64,000 nucleotides of DNA from UBA7803 sp040219135 (GCA_040219135.1 JAVJTA010000003.1:461748-525747), one strand, 5' to 3'. Counted from the stretch's first letter, positions 1 through 9,132 are shown. Numbers and translations: made by a program. Notes: generated by a model not told the origin, from the letters alone.

Positions 1-357
1 ATGAACATCGGCGTCACCATCGGCGAACTCGCCGAGCGTGAGGCGGCCGAGTTCGGATTCGCCGCGCCCGAGGACGGAGCGCCGTCCCGCATCGGCCTGC
101 AGGTGGAGGAACTCCCCGAAGCCATGGCCCAGCGCCTGGACATTTCCGGCGGGGTGCGGGTCACGGAAGTCGAAGGGCCGGCGGGGGAAGCCGGGGTGGC
201 GCCCGGGGACGTGATCACCCGGCTGAACAACCAGGAGGTCAGCGACGTGGCGACCTTCCACGAGCTGGTCGAGGCGCTGCCTGCCGGCCGCTCGGTGCCC
301 GTCCTGGTGATCCGTGGCGAAGCGCCGCGGTTCCTGGCGCTGCGGGTTCCCGAGTGA
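1..357 (+). CDS. mucD: Do-family periplasmic serine protease, C-terminal part (5' truncated by window)
   Basis: Only the last ~118 residues are in the window. The reading frame is open at base 1, so the ATG there is probably internal. The visible part is a PDZ domain (about residues 30-118, with GLQVEELPEAMAQRL and AGVAPGDVITRLNNQEV), the usual last PDZ of DegP/DegQ/MucD proteases. These are periplasmic trypsin-like proteases and chaperones that degrade misfolded envelope proteins. The catalytic domain and first PDZ lie upstream and cannot be seen. Position directly before lepA is the common place for mucD in Pseudomonas-like gammaproteobacteria, so MucD is the best name; DegQ would be equally fair from this fragment alone. 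Confidence 0.8.
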   Translation: MNIGVTIGELAEREAAEFGFAAPEDGAPSRIGLQVEELPEAMAQRLDISGGVRVTEVEGPAGEAGVAPGDVITRLNNQEVSDVATFHELVEALPAGRSVPVLVIRGEAPRFLALRVPE

Positions 358-478
358 CCGCCGCCCAGGGGGCTGCCATGGTTCGGCTTCGTGGGCCGCG
401 CCGGTCGGGTCGAGTGGGGAATCTCGCTACCGCCACCCCGATGCGATAAACTCGCGCGCCTTTAAACTGCCTCCCGGC

Positions 479-2296
479 ATGCCCGGGGCCCGGAAGTCTG
501 TGCCTGCGCAAATCGATCAGATCCGCAACTTCTCCATCATCGCCCACATCGATCATGGCAAGTCCACGCTGGCCGATCGGTTGATTCAGCTGTGTGGCGG
601 ACTGGCGGACCGTGAGATGGAGGCGCAGGTCCTCGACTCCATGGATCTGGAGCGCGAGCGCGGCATCACCATCAAGGCCCACAGCGTAACCCTCGACTAC
701 CAGGCTGCGGATGGCCGCACCTACCACCTCAACTTCATCGACACGCCGGGCCACGTCGATTTCAGCTACGAGGTGTCGCGCTCGCTGGCCGCGTGCGAAG
801 GCGCCCTGCTGGTGGTCGACGCGGCGCAGGGCGTCGAGGCTCAATCGGTGGCCAACTGCTATACCGCCATCGAACAGGGTCTGGAGGTGCTGCCGGTTCT
901 GAACAAGATCGATCTCCCGCAGGCCGAGCCGGAACGGGTGGCGAAAGAGATCGAGGAGATCATCGGTCTTTCCACGGATGACATGATCTGCGTGAGTGCC
1001 AAGACCGGGGCCGGCGTGCCGGAACTGCTCGAACGTCTTGTCAGCCGGATTCCGGCCCCGGAGGGTGACCGGGAAGCGCCGCTGCAGGCGCTGATCATCG
1101 ATTCCTGGTTCGACAACTATCTGGGAATCGTCTCGCTGGTGCGCGTGGTTCAGGGTGAGATCAGGAAGGGCGACCGGATCGTGATCAAGTCCCTCGGGCG
1201 CGCCCACGTCGTGGACGATGTCGGCGCGTTCACGCCGAAGCCCACGGTGCGTCCGGTGCTTGCCGCCGGCGAGGTCGGCTATGTGATTGCCGGCATCAAG
1301 GACATCCGCGGCGCCCCGGTCGGAGACACGCTGGTGCTGGCAAACCACCAGGACGTACCCCAGCTGCCCGGTTTCACGCGGGTCAAACCGCAGGTGTTCG
1401 CCGGACTGTTTCCGGTGAACTCCGAGGACTTCGAAAACTTCCGCGAAGCACTCGAAAAGCTGACGCTCAATGATGCGTCGCTGTTCTACGAGCCGGAGAC
1501 GTCGGAGGCGCTCGGATTCGGGTTCCGCTGCGGCTTTCTCGGCATGCTGCACATGGAGATCGTTCAGGAGCGGCTGGAACGCGAGTACGATCTCGACCTC
1601 ATCACCTCCGCGCCCACGGTGGTTTTCGAGGTGGAGCTGCCGGACGGCAGCCTCGACTACGTGGACAACCCGGCGCAGCTGCCGACGAACTTCTCCGATA
1701 TCCGCGAGCCCATCGTCGAGGTCAGCATTCTGGTGCCTCAGGACTACGTCGGCAACGTCATGACCCTGTGCGTGGAGCGCCGCGGCGTGCAGAAGAACAT
1801 GACCTACACGGGCGGTCAGGTCTCCATGGTCTGGGACCTGCCCATGAACGAAGTCGTCATGGACTTCTTCGACCGTCTGAAGTCATCGAGCCGCGGTTTC
1901 GCCTCCATGGACTACAGCTTCAGTCGGTTCGAACACGCGGATCTGGTCAAACTGGATATTCTGATCAACGGCGAGCGGGTCGACGCGCTGGCGAATATCG
2001 TCCATCGGGATCAGTCGCACTCGCGTGGCCGCCAGCTGGTGGAAAAGATGAAAGAGCTGATTCCGCGCCAGATGTTCGACGTCGCCATCCAGGCTGCCAT
2101 CGGTGGCCAGATCATCTCCCGGTCCACGGTGAAGGCGCTGCGCAAGAACGTGACGGCGAAGTGCTACGGCGGTGACGTCACCCGGAAGAAGAAGCTGCTC
2201 GAAAAACAGAAGGCCGGCAAGAAGCGCATGAAGCAGCTCGGTCGGGTGGAGATACCGCAGGAGGCGTTCCTGGCGGCTTTGAAGGTCGAACGCTGA
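479..2296 (+). CDS. lepA: Elongation factor 4 (LepA), ribosome-associated GTPase
   Basis: LepA is a translational GTPase that binds stalled or immature ribosomes in the cytoplasm and the inner face of the membrane. From ATG 479 it is 605 residues (E. coli about 599). It shows the G1 loop AHIDHGKST, the G3 motif DTPGHVDF, the G4 motif NKID, and the LepA-specific C-terminal domain ending in a Lys-rich tail (RKKKLLEKQKAGKKRMKQL). The frame is open upstream to 314, but that extension is unlike LepA. A GTG at 500 would give 598 residues and is a real alternative start. The 121 bp before it carry a possible extended -10 (TGCGATAAA, 442-450) without a clear -35. The stop overlaps the lepB start by one base, so the two genes are likely translationally coupled. 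Confidence 0.97.
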   Translation: MPGARKSVPAQIDQIRNFSIIAHIDHGKSTLADRLIQLCGGLADREMEAQVLDSMDLERERGITIKAHSVTLDYQAADGRTYHLNFIDTPGHVDFSYEVSRSLAACEGALLVVDAAQGVEAQSVANCYTAIEQGLEVLPVLNKIDLPQAEPERVAKEIEEIIGLSTDDMICVSAKTGAGVPELLERLVSRIPAPEGDREAPLQALIIDSWFDNYLGIVSLVRVVQGEIRKGDRIVIKSLGRAHVVDDVGAFTPKPTVRPVLAAGEVGYVIAGIKDIRGAPVGDTLVLANHQDVPQLPGFTRVKPQVFAGLFPVNSEDFENFREALEKLTLNDASLFYEPETSEALGFGFRCGFLGMLHMEIVQERLEREYDLDLITSAPTVVFEVELPDGSLDYVDNPAQLPTNFSDIREPIVEVSILVPQDYVGNVMTLCVERRGVQKNMTYTGGQVSMVWDLPMNEVVMDFFDRLKSSSRGFASMDYSFSRFEHADLVKLDILINGERVDALANIVHRDQSHSRGRQLVEKMKELIPRQMFDVAIQAAIGGQIISRSTVKALRKNVTAKCYGGDVTRKKKLLEKQKAGKKRMKQLGRVEIPQEAFLAALKVER

Positions 2297-3111
2297 TGGA
2301 TATCGATTTCCCGCTGGTGCTCACCTGGGCCGTGCTGGTCTGCGGGGCTGTCTGGCTGTTCGACCTGCTACTGCTCAAGCCGCGTCGTCAGCGCGCTGCG
2401 GCGTCTCTCGAATCCAGTGGGACCCGCGGCGACCAGCTCGATCGGGTGCTGGCGGAGCCGCGGCTGGTGGAGTACGCGCGTTCATTCTTTCCCGTCCTGC
2501 TCGTGGTCCTGGTGCTGCGCAGCTTCCTCGCCGAGCCGTATCAGATTCCGTCGGAATCGATGCTGCCTTCGCTCGAGATCGGTGATTTCATCCTGGTGAA
2601 CAAGTATGCCTACGGCCTGCGGCTGCCGGTGCTCGGTACCAAGTTCGTCGCGGTCGGCGAGCCCCAGCGGGGCGACATCATGGTGTTCATTCCGCCTCAC
2701 GATCCGCGCTACTTCATCAAACGCGTGATCGGCGTTCCCGGCGACCGGATCCGCTACGACAACAAGACTCTGTACATAAACGGTGAGCGGGCCAGCTACG
2801 AACTGGTGCAGGAATTCGAGGTCGACCTGCCCACGCTCGAAGCACCGGTTCCGGTACGCGAGTACCTGGAGACGTTCGATGGTGACACCCATCCCGTCTA
2901 TCGTTATCCGGTGCGCGAACCGGCCCGGGAATGGGTGGTACCGGAAGACGCTTATTTCATGATGGGCGACAACCGAGGTCGCAGCGAAGACAGCCGGGTC
3001 TGGGGCTTTGCCTCGGCGGACAACATCGTAGGCAAGGCTGTTGCCATATGGATGCACAAGGAACCGGGTTTGGCGTTGCCAACCTTCTCACGCAATCGCT
3101 GGCTAGACTAA
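2296..3111 (+). CDS. lepB: Signal peptidase I
   Basis: Inner-membrane leader peptidase that cleaves Sec and Tat signal peptides on the periplasmic side. It is 271 residues long. Two hydrophobic segments (about residues 5-27 and 63-78) precede the catalytic domain. The nucleophile is Ser88 in PSESMLP and the general base is Lys142 in YFIKRVIGVPGD. The box E motif reads GDNRGRSEDSRVWG, slightly different from the common GDNRDNSxDSR. The start codon overlaps the lepA stop (TGATG), the classic lepA-lepB arrangement. Confidence 0.97.
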   Translation: MDIDFPLVLTWAVLVCGAVWLFDLLLLKPRRQRAAASLESSGTRGDQLDRVLAEPRLVEYARSFFPVLLVVLVLRSFLAEPYQIPSESMLPSLEIGDFILVNKYAYGLRLPVLGTKFVAVGEPQRGDIMVFIPPHDPRYFIKRVIGVPGDRIRYDNKTLYINGERASYELVQEFEVDLPTLEAPVPVREYLETFDGDTHPVYRYPVREPAREWVVPEDAYFMMGDNRGRSEDSRVWGFASADNIVGKAVAIWMHKEPGLALPTFSRNRWLD

Positions 3112-3178
3112 GGAATATTGGAACGCCCTGATGCAGCTCGCCGAGCGAGCCGCCGGGCCCGGCCAGGAGGAACTAGCG

Positions 3179-3568
3179 ATGCAGGTTCGTACACAATCGT
3201 CCGCGGCTCCCCGTCAGCGCGGTTTGTCGGCCATCGGCAGTCTGCTGGTGCTGATACTCATCGTCGGGGGGGTCCTCGTCACCCTCAAACTCGTGCCCCA
3301 CTACATCGATTTCTACACGGTGCAGTCGGTGATCGAGGGATTGCCCGCCAATGATGTCCGCACGATGAGCCGCCAGAGTCTCAACGACATGCTCAAGAAA
3401 CGGATGAAGATCAACAACCTGCGGGACTTCGAGATCCGCGATATCATTTCCGTCGACCGGAGCCGGGAGGGGACGGTGCTCGAAGTGAAATACGAGCGCC
3501 GCGAGCACCTGCTTTTCAATGTCGATGTCGTCATGAGCTTCGAGAAACGCTACGAGTACAAAAGCTGA
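3179..3568 (+). CDS. DUF4845 domain membrane protein
   Basis: A 129-residue protein with one N-terminal transmembrane segment (about residues 16-38, SAIGSLLVLILIVGGVLVTL) and a small soluble domain of the DUF4845 type. Function is unknown. Proteins of this family commonly sit between lepB and rnc in gammaproteobacteria, as here. The frame is open to an ATG at 3131, but AGGAGG at 3167-3172 lies at the right distance before ATG 3179, which I therefore take as the start. The 3' end overlaps the presumed beginning of rnc (about 3552) by 17 bases, suggesting translational coupling. Confidence 0.85.
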   Translation: MQVRTQSSAAPRQRGLSAIGSLLVLILIVGGVLVTLKLVPHYIDFYTVQSVIEGLPANDVRTMSRQSLNDMLKKRMKINNLRDFEIRDIISVDRSREGTVLEVKYERREHLLFNVDVVMSFEKRYEYKS

Positions 3569-4253
3569 CAGCGCGGGTCTCGAGCGCGCTCTGGGGTATC
3601 GCTTCGAGGATGCGCAACTGCTCGAGCGCGCGCTCACCCACAAGAGCTACGCCAAGACCCACAACGAACGTCTGGAATTCCTCGGAGACGCGGTACTCGG
3701 CTATGTGGTCGCGAACGCGCTTTACGGTGAGCTGCCGGACGCCCACGAACATGCCATGTCGCTGCTGCGGGCCAACCTGGTTCGTAAGGAGACGCTGGCT
3801 GACGTCGCCAAGGAGGTCGAGTTGGGCAGCTACCTGCGGCTCGGCGCCGGGGCGCGGCGCAGCGGTGGTCATCGGCTCGATTCCATTCTTGCCGATGCCC
3901 TCGAGGCGTTGATCGGCGCCGTTCACCTCGATGGCGGTATCGAACCGGCCCGCACCGTGATCCTGCGGCTGCTCGAGTCCCGCATGCGCGATCTCGATCC
4001 GGAGGCGCTCAAGGATGCCAAGACCCGGCTTCAGGAACTGCTCCAGGGCGACAATCTACCGCTGCCGGAGTATGCGATCGAGTCCACGGCGGGGTCTGCC
4101 CACGCCAAGGTGTTCACGGTGAGCTGTCGGGTGAGCGCCTACGGGTTGGAGGTGACCGGCGAGGGTCGCAGCCGGCGCGCCGCGGAGAAGCAGGCTGCCG
4201 CGCTCATGCTCGAGCGGGTCGCCGAGCACGCCCACAACGACCCGGTGTCCTGA
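3552..4253 (+). CDS. rnc: Ribonuclease III (unusual start codon, probably ACG)
   Basis: RNase III cuts double-stranded RNA in rRNA precursors and some mRNAs. The signature HNERLEFLGD is present, as are the second acidic cluster (ILADALEALIGAVHLDG) and a C-terminal dsRNA-binding domain (about residues 160-230, starting KTRLQELLQG). The signature lies upstream of the first canonical in-frame start (GTG 3705), so translation must begin earlier. The in-frame stop TGA 3534-3536 limits the start to after 3536, and no ATG, GTG or TTG occurs between 3537 and 3705. ACG at 3552 gives 233 residues and places the signature one residue off its position in E. coli RNase III. CTG 3591 is another candidate. 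A GAG at 3542-3544 could be a weak ribosome-binding site. The gene is intact apart from the start. Confidence 0.9.
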   Translation, partial: TSTKADSAGLERALGYRFEDAQLLERALTHKSYAKTHNERLEFLGDAVLGYVVANALYGELPDAHEHAMSLLRANLVRKETLADVAKEVELGSYLRLGAGARRSGGHRLDSILADALEALIGAVHLDGGIEPARTVILRLLESRMRDLDPEALKDAKTRLQELLQGDNLPLPEYAIESTAGSAHAKVFTVSCRVSAYGLEVTGEGRSRRAAEKQAAALMLERVAEHAHNDPVS

Positions 4254-4256
4254 GCG

Positions 4257-5150
4257 ATGCAACGCTGTGGCTATGTGGCGCTGATCGGCAGACCCAACGT
4301 CGGCAAATCGACACTGCTCAACCATCTGCTGCGTCAGAAGCTTTCGATCACCTCGCGCAAGCCCCAGACCACGCGACACGTGCTGCTCGGCGTGGACACC
4401 GAAGGCGAAAGTCAGGCGATCTACGTGGATACGCCGGGTATTCACGATCACGCTCACCGTGAGCTGAATCGCCAGATGGTGCGGGCCGCTACCGCGGTCC
4501 TGGCCGACGTGGATCTGGTGCTGATGGTGGTTGATCGTGACATCTGGACCGCCGCGGACGAACTGGTTCTGGAGCATCTGGAGCGCCATGCGGTGCCGCG
4601 ATTCGCTGTGCTCAACAAAATCGATCTGCTGAAACGCAAGGAAGCGCTGCTGCCTGCGATGGCGGCATTTCAGGAACGTCGCCGGTTCGAGGAGATCTTT
4701 CCGGTATCGGCGCTCAGAGGCGAAGGGCTGGACGCCCTGCGGCAGGCCGTGTTCCGGCGTCTTCCGGAGCAACCGCATCTGTTTCCCGCGGATCAGATCA
4801 CCGATCAGTCCGAGCGCTTTCTGGTGTCAGAGATCATCCGCGAGAAACTCATGCGGCGCCTCGGCGACGAGGTTCCCCATCACCTCGCCGTTGTGATCGA
4901 GGCCTTTGATGAGACCGAGCGTCTGGTCGACATTGCCGCGGAGATCTTCGTCGAGCGTGCCGGTCAGAAGCGCATCGTGATAGGCCACGGCGGTGAGAAG
5001 CTCAAACTCATCGGCAGCGAGGCCCGTAAGGACGCGGAAGCGCTGCTCGGCAAGCGGGTCATGCTGCGACTCTGGGTGAAGGTTCGCCCGGGCTGGAGCA
5101 ACAGCGCCGCGGGATTGCGCAGAGTTGGCTATGACCCGGGTCGCGGATGA
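4257..5150 (+). CDS. era: GTPase Era, 16S rRNA/30S assembly factor
   Basis: Era binds the 3' end of 16S rRNA during 30S maturation. It is 297 residues with G1 GRPNVGKST (residues 11-19), the G2 region KPQTTRH, G3 DTPG, G4 NKID, and a C-terminal KH RNA-binding domain (about residues 215-285, with IVIGHGGEKLKLIG). ATG 4257 lies 3 bases after the rnc stop, forming the conserved rnc-era-recO operon. The 3' end overlaps recO by 20 bases. Confidence 0.98.
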   Translation: MQRCGYVALIGRPNVGKSTLLNHLLRQKLSITSRKPQTTRHVLLGVDTEGESQAIYVDTPGIHDHAHRELNRQMVRAATAVLADVDLVLMVVDRDIWTAADELVLEHLERHAVPRFAVLNKIDLLKRKEALLPAMAAFQERRRFEEIFPVSALRGEGLDALRQAVFRRLPEQPHLFPADQITDQSERFLVSEIIREKLMRRLGDEVPHHLAVVIEAFDETERLVDIAAEIFVERAGQKRIVIGHGGEKLKLIGSEARKDAEALLGKRVMLRLWVKVRPGWSNSAAGLRRVGYDPGRG

Positions 5151-5823
5151 GGCGGCGCTGGTGCTGCACGCCCGGCCGTATCGGGAGACCAGCGCCATCG
5201 TCAGCCTGTTGACCGCACACCACGGGCGGGTCGCCCTGGTTGCCCGCGGCGTGCGCGGTGGCAAACGGGGCAACGTGCTGCAGCCGTTCAACCGCGTCCG
5301 GGTAAGCTGGAGCGGTCGCGGCAGCCTGCAGACGATGACGGGATGCGAGCTGACCGAGCATGCCTGGTTGTCCGGCACGGCGCTTGCGTCCGGATTCTAT
5401 GTGATCGAGTTGATCAACCGGCTGCTTGCGGAGCACGAGGGTGTTCCCGCGGTGTACGGTGGCGCCTGCTGGACGCTGCAGCGCCTGCAGACCGGCGATC
5501 CGCCGGACGTTGTCCTGCGCGTGTTCGAGAAGCTGCTGCTCGACGCCCTCGGCTACGGGCTGGATTTCTCGCGCGACGCCGAGACCGGCGAGCCGCTGCG
5601 AGCCGACGCTGACTACGTGCTGCATCCGGAAGTCGGGTTCGTCTTGGCGGTGGGCAGCGCACGGGGATACTCCGGGGCCGTGCTGGCCGACATCGACGCT
5701 GCCCGCTTTCAGTCCCGGGTTGCCCGGGTCGCTGCGAAGAAGATCTTCCGACAGGCGCTGGCGCCGTTGCTCGGTTCCAGGCCGCTGGCCAGCCGGCGCC
5801 TGCTGCCCGGGCGGCAGGCCTGA
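5131..5823 (+). CDS. recO: DNA repair protein RecO
   Basis: RecO works with RecF and RecR to load RecA on SSB-coated single-stranded DNA in gap repair. From ATG 5131 it is 230 residues. It has the N-terminal OB-fold typical of the family (VLHARPYRETSAIVSLLT, ARGVRGGKRG) and the helical C-terminal domain. A TTG at 5125 would add two residues. The start lies inside the end of era. The last base of the stop codon is shared with the rlmD start (TGATG). The pdxJ-acpS pair that often follows recO is not here. Confidence 0.94.
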   Translation: MTRVADEAALVLHARPYRETSAIVSLLTAHHGRVALVARGVRGGKRGNVLQPFNRVRVSWSGRGSLQTMTGCELTEHAWLSGTALASGFYVIELINRLLAEHEGVPAVYGGACWTLQRLQTGDPPDVVLRVFEKLLLDALGYGLDFSRDAETGEPLRADADYVLHPEVGFVLAVGSARGYSGAVLADIDAARFQSRVARVAAKKIFRQALAPLLGSRPLASRRLLPGRQA

Positions 5824-7148
5824 TGGCGCGCCGCGGGCCGCGCCAGATTGACGTCGTCATCGAGGTTCTGAGCGAAGACGGGCTCGGCGAGGCATGGTTC
5901 GAAGATCGCAGGGTTCTGGCGCGAAACGCCCTACCGGGCGAATCCGTTACGGTCCGCGTGCTGAAACGGCGCCGGGGCGTCTGGTACGGCGAGGCGGAAA
6001 CGCCGCCACGTCGTGGCATCGAGCGCCAGACGCCGCCGTGCCCCTATTTCCCCCGCTGTGGCGGCTGCGCCATGCAGCACATCGCGTACCCGGCACAGGT
6101 GCGGCACAAGGCCGACGTTCTGCTGCACCTGCTTCGCCAGCAATCCGTAGCGCCGCAGCTGGTTCGCCAACCGGTGTGTGGCCCCCAGTTTCACTATCGC
6201 TACAAGGCCCGGCTCGGGGTGCGTCTGGTGGGCGACGAGCCGCTGGTGGGATTCCGCGAGGGTTTCAGCAATCGTGTCGCGCGGATGAGCGATTGCAAGA
6301 CGCTGGCGCTGCCTTTCGCCCGCTGCCTGCCGGCGTTGCGCCGCGTGCTCGCCGAGCTCGAGCGACCTGATCGCGTTCCCCAGGTCGAGCTCGCAGGAGG
6401 CGATCGCACGTTCGCCATCGTCGTGCGCCATCTGGATCCGCTTGGCGATGCTGATCGCGCGCGCCTGCGTTCATTCGCAGCGAGTTCCGGTGTGCGCTTG
6501 TTTCTTCAGAGCGGCGGCTACGAGACCGTGGCCGAGCTCGCACCTGCGGCGGATCGTCGTGGCCTGTCGTATGTGAATCCTGACTTCGGGCTGTGCTTCG
6601 AGTTTCTGCCCACGGATTTCACTCAGGTGAACCCGTTCATGAACCGCAGACTCGTTCGCGCCGCCGTGCTTGCCCTGGCGCCACACCGGGGGGCGATGGT
6701 CAACGACCTGTTCTGCGGCATCGGCAATTTCTCCCTGGCGCTCGCGCGCGCGGGCCTGGGGGTCAGAGGCTTCGAGAGCTCGCCGGGGGCAGTGGCGCGG
6801 GCGGGGCGCAACGCGGCATTGAACGGTCTGTCCGCGCAGGCTGAGTTTGCGCTGGCAGATCTGTATGATTCGCGCTGCCCAGAGCTGCCGGATGCCCGAT
6901 ATCTTCTGCTGGATCCGCCGCGTTCCGGCGCCGGGCCGAATCTCGAACGGTGGGTAGCTTCGCGGGCGCTCGAGCGGATTGTCTACGTATCCTGCAATCC
7001 GCGCACTTTCGCGAGTGACGCAGCACGACTTCAGAGTCAGGGGTTCACATTGCAGGAAGTCGGTGTCTTCGACATGTTTCCGCATACGGCGCACGTCGAG
7101 ACCCTGGGCTGCTTCGTTCGACGGTCGGGAGTGAGCCAGCATGGTTAA
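5823..7148 (+). CDS. rlmD: 23S rRNA (uracil-1939 C5)-methyltransferase
   Basis: RlmD (RumA) uses SAM to methylate U1939 of 23S rRNA. It is 441 residues. An N-terminal TRAM RNA-binding domain (about 1-60) is followed by the four cysteine ligands of the [4Fe-4S] cluster: C73, C79 and C82 in CPYFPRCGGC, and C158 in SDCK. The SAM-binding region is NDLFCGIGNFSLALA. The catalytic cysteine is C391 in YVSCNPRTF, close to E. coli C389. The cluster arrangement favours RlmD over RlmC or TrmA. The gene overlaps relA by 8 bases. Confidence 0.95.
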   Translation: MARRGPRQIDVVIEVLSEDGLGEAWFEDRRVLARNALPGESVTVRVLKRRRGVWYGEAETPPRRGIERQTPPCPYFPRCGGCAMQHIAYPAQVRHKADVLLHLLRQQSVAPQLVRQPVCGPQFHYRYKARLGVRLVGDEPLVGFREGFSNRVARMSDCKTLALPFARCLPALRRVLAELERPDRVPQVELAGGDRTFAIVVRHLDPLGDADRARLRSFAASSGVRLFLQSGGYETVAELAPAADRRGLSYVNPDFGLCFEFLPTDFTQVNPFMNRRLVRAAVLALAPHRGAMVNDLFCGIGNFSLALARAGLGVRGFESSPGAVARAGRNAALNGLSAQAEFALADLYDSRCPELPDARYLLLDPPRSGAGPNLERWVASRALERIVYVSCNPRTFASDAARLQSQGFTLQEVGVFDMFPHTAHVETLGCFVRRSGVSQHG

Positions 7149-9132
7149 AGTACGCGACGACGTCGCCCGCACGGCCGATGGACTGATCGAGGTCGATAGC
7201 TGGGTCGCCGATCTGCAGCGCCGGCACGCGGCGCTGGACGCCGATCTGGTGCGAGAGGCGTGCGATTTCGTGCGCGGACTCGGCCCGCGCGGCGAAGCCT
7301 ACCTGGAAAGCGGCATGGAGTTCGCCGAGCTGGTGGCTGATCTGCATCTCGATACGGCGTCGGTGGTTGCCGCTCTCGCATACAGGCCGGTGCGGGTCGA
7401 ACTGGTCACCATTGGACAGGTCCGGCGGGCGCTCGGTGACGACGTCGGCCATCTGCTCGACGATGTGCTGCGCATGGCGAGCACCAGCCTCCTGGAGATG
7501 AGTAATACCCGGCTGCAGACCAGTGAACGCCGGGATCAGGCCGATAACGTCCGGCGCATGATCATCGCCATGATCGACGATGCCCGGGTGGCTGTGCTGA
7601 AACTGGCCGAACGGGTCGTCGCGCTGCGCGCGGCCAAGGGCGACGACGAAGCGCGCAAGCAGCGTATCGCCCGCGAGGCACACCTGGTGTTTGCTCCGCT
7701 CGCCAACCGACTGGGCATCTGGCAGCTCAAATGGGAGCTGGAGGATCTGGCGTTACGCTATCTGGCGCCAGACGTCTACATGGCCATTGCCCGGCAGCTG
7801 GACGGCCGACGCGAAGAGCGCGAGAAGCAGATCACCGCCATGGCAGCGGAACTCGAACGCCATCTGCGGCAACAGGGCATCGAGGCGACGGTCTACGGTC
7901 GGGCGAAGCACATATACAGCATCTGGCGGAAGATGCGCGCGAAGAACATCGGAATCGGTCAGGTCTACGACGTTCGCGCCGTGCGCATTCTGGTACCGGA
8001 CATCGCTCAGTGTTACGCGGCCTTGGGCGTCATCCACACGCAGTGGCGCCATGTCCCCAGCGAGTTCGATGACTACATCGCCGCTCCGAAGGAGAACGGC
8101 TATCGCTCCATCCACACCGCCGTGATAGGGCCGGACGGACGCACGCTGGAGGTTCAGATCCGCACGCGGGAGATGCATGACCAGGCGGAGCTTGGGGTCT
8201 GTGCGCACTGGTCCTACAAGGCTGGAGATGCTGAAGACCGACCCTACGCCGAGAAGATGAACTGGCTCCGGCAGGTGGTCGAGTGGCGCGACGACGTCGA
8301 GCGAAGCGCATCTCAGGACATCGGCGAGGAGCTGCGTCAGCTTTTTCAGGATGAACGGATCTTTGTATCCACACCCCGCGGCCACGTGCTCGACCTGGTC
8401 GCGGGTGCTACTCCGGTGGATTTTGCCTACCGGGTGCACACTGAGATCGGACACCGCTGTCGCAGCGCCCTGATCGAGGGCAGGCCGCGCGCGTTGAACG
8501 CGCCGCTGGCAACCGGTGAACGCGTGGAGATCGTTACCGGCGATGAGGCAAGCCCGCAGCGCTGCTGGCTGGATGGATACCTGGGATACGCGAAGAGCGG
8601 TCGCGCGCGCGAGAAGATCCACGACTGGTTTCGGGCCCGCGATCCGTCGGTAAACGAAGTCGAGGGCAGGGAGCGCCTGCGCTCGCTGCTCGCGGCTCTG
8701 GCTCTCGGCGAGCCCGGCGCGGCACGTTGGCAGGAGGCAGCGCGCAGCCTCGGGCTGGCGGATCCGCAGGCGCTGTGCCGCGCGGTGGGTGCCGGGGACT
8801 GCCAGACGCTGGACGCCCTGGAAGCACTGCATCCGCAGGTCGAAGACGAGCTTCAGCTCGAGTTGCTGCCGGGCTCGGCTGGATCGGCGGCGAAAGTCTA
8901 TCGGATTCAGGTGCGCGCCGAAGATCGAGCGGGTCTGCTCCGGGACGTCACCGAACTGCTGAGTGGAGCCGGTTTTTCGTTGCTCGGCAACACGGGCCGC
9001 GTGGATGACGACACCGGCGTTGCGATTCTGGGGCTGGATACGCGGGTCGGTTCGCTGCGCGAACTGGCGATTCTGGTGGATAGGCTGGATCATCTGCCGG
9101 GGGTTCTCGAGGCACGCGTCGAGCCGCGCTGA
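7141..9132 (+). CDS. relA: RelA-type (p)ppGpp synthetase, lacking the zinc-finger domain
   Basis: Makes (p)ppGpp from ATP and GTP/GDP when uncharged tRNA enters the ribosome. It is 663 residues (E. coli RelA 744). The N-terminal hydrolase-like domain is degenerate: AERVVALRAAKG stands where active HD enzymes have the HDRLHN motif, so it is probably synthesis-only. The synthetase domain has KHIYSIWRKM, YDVRAVRI and the RelA-type acidic EFDD loop (residues 308-311). A TGS domain (about 405-470) and helical region follow, then a C-terminal ACT domain (about 590-663, RIQVRAEDRAGLLRD). The CC...HRADC zinc-finger segment that E. coli RelA carries between the helical and ACT domains is absent. It follows rlmD, a common arrangement. 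Confidence 0.95.
   Translation: MVKVRDDVARTADGLIEVDSWVADLQRRHAALDADLVREACDFVRGLGPRGEAYLESGMEFAELVADLHLDTASVVAALAYRPVRVELVTIGQVRRALGDDVGHLLDDVLRMASTSLLEMSNTRLQTSERRDQADNVRRMIIAMIDDARVAVLKLAERVVALRAAKGDDEARKQRIAREAHLVFAPLANRLGIWQLKWELEDLALRYLAPDVYMAIARQLDGRREEREKQITAMAAELERHLRQQGIEATVYGRAKHIYSIWRKMRAKNIGIGQVYDVRAVRILVPDIAQCYAALGVIHTQWRHVPSEFDDYIAAPKENGYRSIHTAVIGPDGRTLEVQIRTREMHDQAELGVCAHWSYKAGDAEDRPYAEKMNWLRQVVEWRDDVERSASQDIGEELRQLFQDERIFVSTPRGHVLDLVAGATPVDFAYRVHTEIGHRCRSALIEGRPRALNAPLATGERVEIVTGDEASPQRCWLDGYLGYAKSGRAREKIHDWFRARDPSVNEVEGRERLRSLLAALALGEPGAARWQEAARSLGLADPQALCRAVGAGDCQTLDALEALHPQVEDELQLELLPGSAGSAAKVYRIQVRAEDRAGLLRDVTELLSGAGFSLLGNTGRVDDDTGVAILGLDTRVGSLRELAILVDRLDHLPGVLEARVEPR

Noticed and set aside
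3131..3178. 16-residue N-terminal extension of the DUF4845 protein
   Set aside because: AGGAGG directly before ATG 3179 identifies the start; the extension is not hydrophobic and would place the membrane helix further in.
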